Shown here one piece after another: positions 52,130-58,634 of a stretch of DNA of 58,634 nt (positions are counted from its first letter, which is position 1; every line of letters begins with the position of its first letter). Both the position numbers and the translations under genes were made by a program. The notes under the pieces are model-generated. The model saw only the letters and a program-made list of their open reading frames with translations, was not told the DNA's origin and ran no database searches. Where the stretch lies: NCBI GenBank assembly GCA_017436305.1, contig JAFSDJ010000083.1, positions 1 to 58,634 of the forward strand, given 5' to 3'. Source of the DNA: Lachnospiraceae bacterium (lineage in GTDB: Bacteria > Bacillota > Clostridia > Lachnospirales > Lachnospiraceae).

Positions 52130-55100
52130 ATGATAGTACAGCTGGGAACAAATAAAGCAGAAGCAGATGTTGTTATTCTTACACAGAAGCGGGAGCCTTT
52201 ACTTTTATCTTTTTTTGACCGGTCTTCAGTAAAGATTAATGCCATGGCGCAGTCTGTCTGCATGAAAAGTTATGGTGTGTTTGAAGACAGGTATATTACA
52301 ATTCCGAAAGATGCAGATTTTGTAAAGGTAAGCAAACAGGTGAACATGAAAAGGGACCGCTTTACATATTGTGCTTTAATCAGTAAAAAAATAGGAAAGG
52401 AATATATTATTACGACAAAAGAAGAAATGTATGAGGACTTGTATCATTTTCTCATGCAGAACTTTAAACTTCCATTGTTAAAGGAATTTATTCCATACCT
52501 ATATGAAAGGCTGAGTCAGGAACAGTTTATAACCGAGGAGACAGACGTTTATTCACGAAGTGGAATGGATAAAAAAATCTGTCTTGGAAGTAATCAGATC
52601 TTATTAAGCCAGTTAATTGTTTTAAACGTTAAGGTGGCAGAAGAAAAACTGGAAAAAATTCTTTCAGAAGGATTAGAAAAGAAGAAAATTCATATCAGTG
52701 AAAGCAAACAGGAACCACTTTGCTTTGACAATTTTGATGATTATATCAAAAAATACGGAAAAAGTCTGGTGGAAAACCTGGAAAGCAAGCTGGAACCATT
52801 AGCACCGTTAAATGGCTATCTGGATTATACGGCAATGAAGACAAAAAGACTTTATCCGCAGCAGGCAGCTATCGGCAATGGAGTAAAAGCAGCAAAGAAA
52901 AATAAGCTTGCCCACATGTTACTAAACTGTGGTATGGGAACCGGAAAAACCATTATGGCAGTAGCCGCCATTGACAGTTATTTTAATGAAAAGTGGCTAA
53001 ACAGAAATCCGGGAAAAACACTTTTAGATGCTTATGAAGAAGACCAGGTAAATTACAGGGTAATTATTATGGCACCATCCCATCTTGTAGAAAAGTGGGA
53101 GGAAGAAATATTAGAAGAAGTACCCTATGCAAAGTGTACGGTAATCACTAATCTGGAACAGCTCTTAAAGCTGCACATGGAACCTAAAAAACCAAAAGGA
53201 AGACGGTACTATGTCATGTCCAAAGACTTTGCAAAACTTGGCTCATCTGTAAGTCCGGTGCCTGTTAAAATCCGGAAAAAACGGCCAATAGCAAATGTGT
53301 GCATGGATTGTCTTGGGGCAGACCTTGACATGAATTTTGAACCACATGTAAGGCTTTTACGAAAAGAGAGTCCGTTTGAACTGTCAGAACTGGAAAAACT
53401 GACAAAACACTGGCAGGTTGGAAGAGGCAGAAATGCTGTTTGTGATGTATGTGGAGGAAAACGGTTTCATCCCGTTTATATACAGGAAACAGAACAGGAA
53501 GGACTCATCTGTCCGGAATGCAACCAGCTTCTGATGCGGGCAAGCAGTACTTTGGTAAGAAAGGAAGAAGAAATCGAAAATTATATCCTAAAGCCAAAGG
53601 ATTTCAGCCAGCATACGGAAAAGAATGACGTATGCTACAGCTGTGGTGCACAGCTGTGGAGTGTGAATTCCAAAAATATTGACAAATGCGGCTATTACAA
53701 TAAGAAAAGGCCGCAAAAGATATGGGGAAAGATTTCCTATTATAAAACTTTTGCAAGAAAAAGTAAGGAAACGGCCTTTGTTATGAAAGGTATGGAAGAG
53801 GAATACATGCAGGACAAATTAATTAAAGAATATGAATGTCTGGAAAGAGAAGAAGGACCAAGAAGATATTCTCCGGCACAGTTTATCAAACGGAAACTGG
53901 GCAGGGGATTTTTTGATTTCTGTATTCTGGATGAATGTCACAAATATGAAGGATTTGGGACAAGCCAGACAATTGCAGCACATGCTCTGGTTAAAGCATC
54001 AAAATTTACCATGGGGCTTACAGGTACTATTTCAAATGGTACTGCCAGTGCATTTTTTTCCCTGTTATTCATGCTGGAACCAAAAAGAATGATTGAAAAG
54101 GGATATTCTTATAGTTCAGCTTCCATTCTGGAATTCAGCAGGCGGTATGGTGTAGTGGAGACCGTATACGAGGCAACTCAGGATCCGGTTTATAACAGCA
54201 TGTCAAAAGGAAAACAGAAAACTTCACCAAGGGTGAAGCCCGGTATTAATCCGGTACTGTTTATTCATTATCTTATGGATCGTGCAGTGTTTCTTGATTT
54301 GTCGGATATGAGTAAATATATTCCACCATTGGAAGAGAAAGTGGTAACATGCGAACTTCCTAAAAAAGTGCAGATTTCTTATGACAGCGTGATGAGCCGA
54401 TTAAAAGGAGTCACAAAGAAAGAAGGTGCCGGAATCATGACAGAAGCCTTGAATTTTGGCTTGTCTTATGCGGATAAGGTATATGGAAGAAATCCCATTC
54501 TCTCCCCCATGTGTGACGGTATGGTAATAGCAAAACCGGATGAGCATGCAGAATACAGCAGGCCGGATTGCCTTCTTCCGAAAGAGGAAAAGCTGATAGA
54601 GCATATTAATTCGGAAATAAAAGAGGGAAGGAATGTTTTTGTATATGCCAGCTATACCGGTAAGAACGAAACAAACGTGGCACCAAGGCTGAAAGAAATC
54701 ATTGAGAATAATTGTAACCTGAAAAAGAGAGTACAGATTATTGAATCTTCAAAACCGGTTGCAAAAGACAGGTATAAGTGGATTAAAAAGAAAGCAAAAG
54801 AGGGAGTTAAGGTATTTATCTGTAATCCAAAGGTAGTGGAAACTGGGGTAGATTTTAAATTTAATTATGACGGAAAAGATTATAACTACCCTACTATCAT
54901 ATTTTTTCAGGTGGGACATGAACTTGCGGTATTATGGCAGGCTTCAAGGCGTTCCTATAGACTGAACCAGACGGAAGTCAGCAGGGTTATCTGGATGTGT
55001 TATAAAAATACACTTCAGGAAGAAGCTTTGTACCTGATGGCTAAAAAGATGTCAGCTGTGGCAGCAGTATCCGGAAAATTCAGTACGGAAGGATTAGCGG

Positions 55101-55543
55101 CACTGGCTGAAGGAGTTGATCCAAGAGTGGTGCTTGCACAGGCTATGAGCAGACAGGATACCAGTGAGAGAGAGTCGCTTGAAAATATGTTTGATGTTTT
55201 GTCTGCACGTACAGAGGATGAAGATATGACAGAAGACTATAAATTAATGCCAACTTTCTATGAGCTAGGAGGTAGGGATGAAAAAGAAGATGCGTTTGCG
55301 TTGTTTAAACAGGTTGCTTTCGTGTCTTCATCAGAAAATAACAGGAACGAAGAAACAAAGGAACCTGTTAAGAAAAAGGAAAAAAGCTTACTGGCAACGG
55401 TTGCTTTTGAGGAAGATGATATTTTTGCGGGATTTTTCTTTAAAACACAGCAGGAAGTTGTAGTGCAGAGTGAAAAGAGGAATAAGAAAGCAAAGAAAAC
55501 AAATTCCGGAAAGGGTATGCCGGGACAGCTTAGTTTATTTTAA
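52130..55543 (+). CDS. Large SF2 helicase with zinc-binding insert and clamp-binding tail
   Basis: This is a 1137-residue protein from ATG 52130 with AAGGAGG upstream. The P-loop is at ~268 (CGMGTGKTIM) and a DECH box at ~600 (FCILDECHKYEGFG). A cysteine-rich insert lies at ~437-505 (CDVCGG, CPEC, CYSCG). The second RecA-like domain (VFICNPKVVETGVDF, then LWQASRRSYRL) follows. This matches SNF2/DEAD-type SF2 translocases. The last five residues are QLSLF, the canonical beta-clamp-binding motif, and a clamp homologue starts 26 bp downstream. It probably travels with plasmid replication forks. Confidence 0.85.
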   Translation: MIVQLGTNKAEADVVILTQKREPLLLSFFDRSSVKINAMAQSVCMKSYGVFEDRYITIPKDADFVKVSKQVNMKRDRFTYCALISKKIGKEYIITTKEEMYEDLYHFLMQNFKLPLLKEFIPYLYERLSQEQFITEETDVYSRSGMDKKICLGSNQILLSQLIVLNVKVAEEKLEKILSEGLEKKKIHISESKQEPLCFDNFDDYIKKYGKSLVENLESKLEPLAPLNGYLDYTAMKTKRLYPQQAAIGNGVKAAKKNKLAHMLLNCGMGTGKTIMAVAAIDSYFNEKWLNRNPGKTLLDAYEEDQVNYRVIIMAPSHLVEKWEEEILEEVPYAKCTVITNLEQLLKLHMEPKKPKGRRYYVMSKDFAKLGSSVSPVPVKIRKKRPIANVCMDCLGADLDMNFEPHVRLLRKESPFELSELEKLTKHWQVGRGRNAVCDVCGGKRFHPVYIQETEQEGLICPECNQLLMRASSTLVRKEEEIENYILKPKDFSQHTEKNDVCYSCGAQLWSVNSKNIDKCGYYNKKRPQKIWGKISYYKTFARKSKETAFVMKGMEEEYMQDKLIKEYECLEREEGPRRYSPAQFIKRKLGRGFFDFCILDECHKYEGFGTSQTIAAHALVKASKFTMGLTGTISNGTASAFFSLLFMLEPKRMIEKGYSYSSASILEFSRRYGVVETVYEATQDPVYNSMSKGKQKTSPRVKPGINPVLFIHYLMDRAVFLDLSDMSKYIPPLEEKVVTCELPKKVQISYDSVMSRLKGVTKKEGAGIMTEALNFGLSYADKVYGRNPILSPMCDGMVIAKPDEHAEYSRPDCLLPKEEKLIEHINSEIKEGRNVFVYASYTGKNETNVAPRLKEIIENNCNLKKRVQIIESSKPVAKDRYKWIKKKAKEGVKVFICNPKVVETGVDFKFNYDGKDYNYPTIIFFQVGHELAVLWQASRRSYRLNQTEVSRVIWMCYKNTLQEEALYLMAKKMSAVAAVSGKFSTEGLAALAEGVDPRVVLAQAMSRQDTSERESLENMFDVLSARTEDEDMTEDYKLMPTFYELGGRDEKEDAFALFKQVAFVSSSENNRNEETKEPVKKKEKSLLATVAFEEDDIFAGFFFKTQQEVVVQSEKRNKKAKKTNSGKGMPGQLSLF

Positions 55544-55569
55544 AAAGGTTATATAAAGGAGGATATGTT

Positions 55570-56886
55570 ATGGATAACAAAAAAATGGAAACCGTTGTAT
55601 TAGGAAATGCTACTGTAAAGGAAATGTTGAATTGCATGAAGGCAGTCAAGAAGCCGGAAAATCATGCATTATTTAAGTTTTATACCAGAAAAAATAAAAA
55701 GGACAAGGCGGTTCATACCATAACCGCTGTAGGTGATGGCATTATGATTGAAAAAGCTTTTTTAAGCTCCATACCGAAAGGGATTGAGGTTAAAGGTGAT
55801 AAACCGCTTTTTGAAACAGTATGTGGAATGCCGGAGATGCTTGAAAAGCTTTCGGCAGTTGTAAGCCTGGGAGAAGATATTAGGATTAACAACCAGGAAG
55901 CAATACTGCAGGTACAGGCTGGAAAGAGAGCCGCTGTTAAAGTAAACAAATGTCAGCCTGCAGAAATGGAAGCATTTCTTCCGCAGAATGCAGAAAATGT
56001 ACTTTTTAACATGGTTATAAAAGGCAAAGATTTTAAAAACATGGTTAAAAAGGGTTGCTTTGCATATGGAGAAGATTCACCAAATATGATGGGCTCCATT
56101 ACATTTGTATTAAATGACTGCTGTCTGACTGCTTATTCGACAGATGGGCATATGATGGCAAGAAGCAGCTGTGTTGTACAGCGAGAGGATGTAGAAAGGG
56201 AAGTACTTGATGATGAAGGAAACCCCGTTTTAGCAGAGGATGGAAACCAAAAGATGGAAAATGTCTTTTTAAAGTATTGTGAAGAAAAAGACTATGACCC
56301 ATCTTCTTATGTTTTTTCTATTCCTTCAGGAAATTTTAAAATACTGGAAACGCTGTCACAGGCAGCGGAAAATATTATTGTAAGTGTTTGTCCGAAGCAG
56401 ATTCTGATTGGTCTTCCGGCAATCATGATTACGATAGTAAGTGGGAATGTGAATGGCAATGAAGGCAGCAGCTTTGGCAATTTTTTCACAAAAGCTTCCA
56501 AAGATACATTTGTTATTGATAAGGAAGAGTTTTCTGCCAATATGGAAGTTATCAGACTTGGCAAAGAAGAGCCGGTCAGCTTCCAGATTAAAAAGGATAA
56601 CTTAATTATCCAAAAAGGGGATGTTGCAATGACATCACAGCCACTTGTTGACAAGGAAGGCAGTTTCGAGAAACCGTTTTACCTTGATTATAAGAAATTA
56701 ATTAAGATATTCGGCTCGTTAGAGAATGGAAATGTGACGGTAGAAACTACCGGTCCCAAATCCCAGGTGTTTTTTTATAACGGGGAACTTGATACGGAAC
56801 GAATCAATGCAAGTCTTGTATTACCGGTAAGCGGTGTAGAGGAAGCAGAAGAAAGTTCCGGAGAGGAAGAAGATACAGAAGAATAA
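55570..56886 (+). CDS. Plasmid-encoded DNA polymerase III beta clamp homologue
   Basis: This is a 438-residue protein, slightly longer than chromosomal DnaN (~370). It has repeated beta-clamp folds: a middle-domain segment CCLTAYSTDGHMMARSSC like the DnaN ATDGHRLA motif, and a C-terminal domain with ENGNVTVETTGPKSQVFFYN. A charged insertion (~215-245) and an acidic tail (EESSGEEEDTEE) are added. AAGGAGG precedes the ATG. Sliding clamps tether polymerases and mobile enzymes to DNA. The preceding helicase ends with a clamp-binding motif, so the two probably interact. Confidence 0.75.
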   Translation: MDNKKMETVVLGNATVKEMLNCMKAVKKPENHALFKFYTRKNKKDKAVHTITAVGDGIMIEKAFLSSIPKGIEVKGDKPLFETVCGMPEMLEKLSAVVSLGEDIRINNQEAILQVQAGKRAAVKVNKCQPAEMEAFLPQNAENVLFNMVIKGKDFKNMVKKGCFAYGEDSPNMMGSITFVLNDCCLTAYSTDGHMMARSSCVVQREDVEREVLDDEGNPVLAEDGNQKMENVFLKYCEEKDYDPSSYVFSIPSGNFKILETLSQAAENIIVSVCPKQILIGLPAIMITIVSGNVNGNEGSSFGNFFTKASKDTFVIDKEEFSANMEVIRLGKEEPVSFQIKKDNLIIQKGDVAMTSQPLVDKEGSFEKPFYLDYKKLIKIFGSLENGNVTVETTGPKSQVFFYNGELDTERINASLVLPVSGVEEAEESSGEEEDTEE

Positions 56887-56901
56887 AAAAACAAACTTAA
56901 A

Positions 56902-56938
56902 TAGCATGCAGGACATTGTCCTGTGTGCTATTTTTTTT
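56902..56938 (+). terminator. Rho-independent terminator
   Basis: ATAGCATGCAGGACA and TGTCCTGTGTGCTAT pair (one mismatch) before eight T, ending the clamp operon. Confidence 0.85.
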
Positions 56939-57088
56939 GCAAATTTCTTAAAAATAATCAGTGTTTTAGTATGAAATATTTAAAAAAACTGCAAAAAAGA
57001 TTTATCAAAATAACATAGAAAATAACAGTGGTTAAAAATGAAATGAGGGTAAAAGTAAAGGAAAACAGCTAAAAAATCAAAAAAACTA

Positions 57089-57158
57089 TTGACATTCGCG
57101 TAACCACTTTTTTATTATAAAATCGAAAATTATAGATTATAGATTGAAAATCTATAAT
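57089..57158 (+). promoter_or_regulatory. Promoter and repeat of the T4SS operon
   Basis: TTGACATTCGCGTAACC, then T-tract and TATTATA: a variant of the shared backbone promoter in which the GTTACC and TTGAAT elements are not conserved. ATTATAGAT and ATCTATAAT form an inverted repeat at 57129-57158. ATTGAAAATCTATA (57143-57156) is the same motif seen upstream of the TraX and adhesin genes. Confidence 0.5.
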
Positions 57159-57170
57159 AAGGAGAAAAAA

Positions 57171-57488
57171 ATGAGATTTTTACTAATGGTTGATTATTAC
57201 AATTCGCTTGTAAAAACGGATTCCACAATGTTTTCCAATCAGGAGAAAGGGATGCTGGATCTCGGAAACCAGTTATTGGGTGTAGGAGCTTTACTTCTTG
57301 TTTATGTAGCAGTTCTTGTCATCGTAATATGTTCCATGAAAATAGGATACGGTGCATTAAAGAGAACTGAAAACGGATTATCACCAAAAGAACGGATTTT
57401 ATTGGTGGTTGGTTGTGTAGTGGCCGGATTCTCAATTGTTGGAATTGTGCAGTCTGTACTGGAAATTGGAGCATCAATAGGTGGATAA
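57171..57488 (+). CDS. Small two-helix membrane protein, T4SS operon (105 aa)
   Basis: ATG 57171 has AAGGAG upstream. Two transmembrane helices (LLGVGALLLVYVAVLVIVIC; ILLVVGCVVAGFSIVGIVQS) and a polar N-terminus are visible. The size and layout resemble VirB2/TrbC-type pilin-like subunits. It starts the likely secretion operon. No processing site was recognised. Confidence 0.6.
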   Translation: MRFLLMVDYYNSLVKTDSTMFSNQEKGMLDLGNQLLGVGALLLVYVAVLVIVICSMKIGYGALKRTENGLSPKERILLVVGCVVAGFSIVGIVQSVLEIGASIGG

Positions 57489-57543
57489 AAATATAGGCAC
57501 AAATGAGTGTTTATATAAAAAAACAGGGAAAGGAGGAGAAGAT

Positions 57544-57951
57544 ATGTTTTTTCCAGCAAATTATATTATGCCTGTAAGCTATATCCTGAATACTTTTTTT
57601 ACAGATCCGGATGTAGCAGGCAAGGTAACGGGACAGGTTGATGCGTCTGGTCCGATGGGAGATTTTATTCAAAAAATATCAACACTTGGTAATGGAGTAG
57701 TAGCAGTTTTTATGACATTATCAATGTTTGTGTTTGTTGTGATGGTAATTATTGCATCAATCCTTCTAGGAGGAGCCTCGCGCTCAGAAGGAAAAACGAA
57801 AATTCTTTATATTATTCCGGCAATTATTCTTTGTTTCGCAGCAGTGGGAGTTGTTTCTTTTGGAGCAAAACTAGGTGCAAACTTGTTTAGTACAACTACA
57901 AGTACAACGACTACGACGACTACTTCGACTGCAACACCGGGAACACAGTAA
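57544..57951 (+). CDS. VirB2-like membrane protein with Thr-rich tail (135 aa)
   Basis: ATG 57544 has AAAGGAGGAG upstream. Two transmembrane helices (~57-80, VVAVFMTLSMFVFVVMVIIA; ~94-112) and a Thr/Ser-rich C-terminus (STTTSTTTTTTTSTATPGTQ) are visible. A pilin-like subunit of the conjugation machinery is likely by context. A short hairpin terminator follows. Confidence 0.6.
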   Translation: MFFPANYIMPVSYILNTFFTDPDVAGKVTGQVDASGPMGDFIQKISTLGNGVVAVFMTLSMFVFVVMVIIASILLGGASRSEGKTKILYIIPAIILCFAAVGVVSFGAKLGANLFSTTTSTTTTTTTSTATPGTQ

Positions 57952-57954
57952 TAA

Positions 57955-57986
57955 ACAAAGGGGTTCAAAAAAGGACCCCCTTTTTC
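57955..57986 (+). terminator. Internal hairpin in the T4SS operon
   Basis: AAAGGGG pairs with CCCCCTTTTT around a 10-base loop between the pilin-like genes and the 58001 gene. It may reduce downstream expression relative to the pilin genes. Confidence 0.6.
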
Positions 57987-58000
57987 TTGAAAGGAACATT

Positions 58001-58297
58001 ATGACAGTAAAAACAACATGGGAGTATCTTGAAAAACCTCCCGAAGCAGACAACAACATTATTACACCATTGCTGGCGGGAATTTATCAGGCCATATATA
58101 ATTCCATGTTTTATATTGCACCGGCAATGTTACTGGTAACAATTATTTCAATAATTCTGGCAAGTACATCAGAGGCTTTAAGAGAGGGGAAAAGAAACTT
58201 AGAAACAGGAGTTTTGATTCTTATTATTGCAGCAAGCTGTATTTACTGGCTGAATCTGATACTGGCGGTTGTTTTAAGTTTTGTTGGAATTATATAG
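58001..58297 (+). CDS. Small membrane protein, T4SS operon (98 aa)
   Basis: ATG 58001 has AAAGGAAC upstream. Two transmembrane helices (MFYIAPAMLLVTIISIILAS; LETGVLILIIAASCIYWLNL) and a short N-terminal soluble part are visible. It resembles another pilin-like subunit of a type IV secretion system. The VirB3-like gene follows closely. Confidence 0.6.
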   Translation: MTVKTTWEYLEKPPEADNNIITPLLAGIYQAIYNSMFYIAPAMLLVTIISIILASTSEALREGKRNLETGVLILIIAASCIYWLNLILAVVLSFVGII

Positions 58298-58309
58298 AAG
58301 GAGAAAAAT

Positions 58310-58634
58310 ATGAAAGGACGATTTCGTGTAATTGGAAAACTCAGGGATGAGGACAAATGGCTGGGGCTTACAAAGAAACAACTCGTTTATGCACTTATAG
58401 GAGTGTTTTTTATAGTTAATATTGTGAAGGTCACTTATAAGTTAAACCTGATATTTTTTGGTGGATTTTTTTCGACTGCAATCGGGATAGCGGCTTTTAT
58501 ACTGTGTAAATATGAAGTGGACAAGAAGAAATATTTAAAAGGCGGTGGGTATGGAATTGATGTGATATTAATTCGCATGATTATTCGTAAACTACCCGGA
58601 AATCGTGTTCTTTATGTGAAGGGACTGGAAAAAG
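58310..58634 (+). CDS. VirB3-like/DUF5592-type membrane protein (partial)
   Basis: ATG 58310 has AAGGAG upstream; the gene runs off the window. It has a basic N-terminus (MKGRFRVIGKLRDEDKWLGL), two hydrophobic helices (VYALIGVFFIVNIV; LIFFGGFFSTAIGIAAFILC) and then a charged segment. This is the layout of VirB3/PrgI/DUF5592 proteins that precede the VirB4 ATPase gene. The latter is expected just beyond the window. Confidence 0.55.
   Translation, partial: MKGRFRVIGKLRDEDKWLGLTKKQLVYALIGVFFIVNIVKVTYKLNLIFFGGFFSTAIGIAAFILCKYEVDKKKYLKGGGYGIDVILIRMIIRKLPGNRVLYVKGLEK

Noticed and set aside
1-58634. Insertion sequences, tRNA or rRNA genes
   Set aside because: No transposase-like protein, cloverleaf or rRNA segment was recognised by eye. 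A short tRNA-like or IS remnant could still have been missed without a search tool.

Overview
The window looks like part of a large low-GC conjugative plasmid, or a plasmid-like integrative element, from a Clostridia host, most likely a gut Lachnospiraceae. The support is AT-rich DNA with strong AGGAGG-type ribosome binding sites, a sortase-anchored SpaA-type surface protein, Hol_Tox-type toxins, a DUF6075/XRE pair, a ParM/ParR partition locus, an iteron origin and a Gram-positive type IV secretion cluster. No rRNA, tRNA, transposase or convincing integrase was found. Taxonomy and plasmid status are inferences.

Positions 1-18,100 are an accessory, very AT-rich island of small operons. It holds a truncated HTH gene at the left edge and a small membrane-protein operon (538-1484). 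It also holds an MqsR toxin with a SocA/Panacea-type MqsA-like antitoxin (1984-3403), a DUF6075/XRE pair, and several type I toxin or antisense-RNA loci (5180-5290, 7785-7989, 9537-9743, plus decayed copies). Further operons follow: a three-gene membrane operon (6011-7248), a DUF3791-like membrane protein, an XRE regulator, a convergent promoter pair (11062-11281), a two-gene membrane operon (11404-13360), and a PPC-membrane/TPR/FRG cluster (18055 down to 13536). These resemble toxin-antitoxin and possibly anti-phage cargo.

Positions 18,300-26,200 hold an XRE operon and two convergent cell-surface genes: a secreted Big_2/CAP protein and a 1.66-kilo-residue LPXTG-like adhesin. Positions 26,500-40,000 hold plasmid backbone and transfer genes. 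These are a large CxxC-containing unknown, a cluster of hairpins that could be an oriT or single-strand origin, two winged-helix (replication-relaxation-like) proteins, a 3 x 81 bp repeat array, a TraX-family operon, and the TraG/VirD4 coupling ATPase.

Positions 40,060-47,600 are the maintenance and replication core. ParR, ParM and an upstream centromere of nine repeats at an exact 11-bp period come first, followed by a MerR-like coiled-coil protein and an unknown 572-residue protein. Twelve 28-bp iterons and the putative initiator follow. Positions 48,000-56,900 look like a plasmid-borne replisome-like cassette: a zinc-finger/TOPRIM primase-like protein, an N6-adenine methyltransferase, a large SF2 helicase ending in the beta-clamp-binding motif QLSLF, and a beta-clamp homologue immediately downstream. 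The window ends at the start of a T4SS operon (pilin-like small membrane proteins and a VirB3-like protein).

A recurring promoter block (TTGACA followed by a conserved GTTACC, with TTGAAT 17 bp after TTGACA) precedes at least four of the backbone operons and suggests one plasmid-wide regulon linking surface adhesin, coupling protein and replication or transfer genes.
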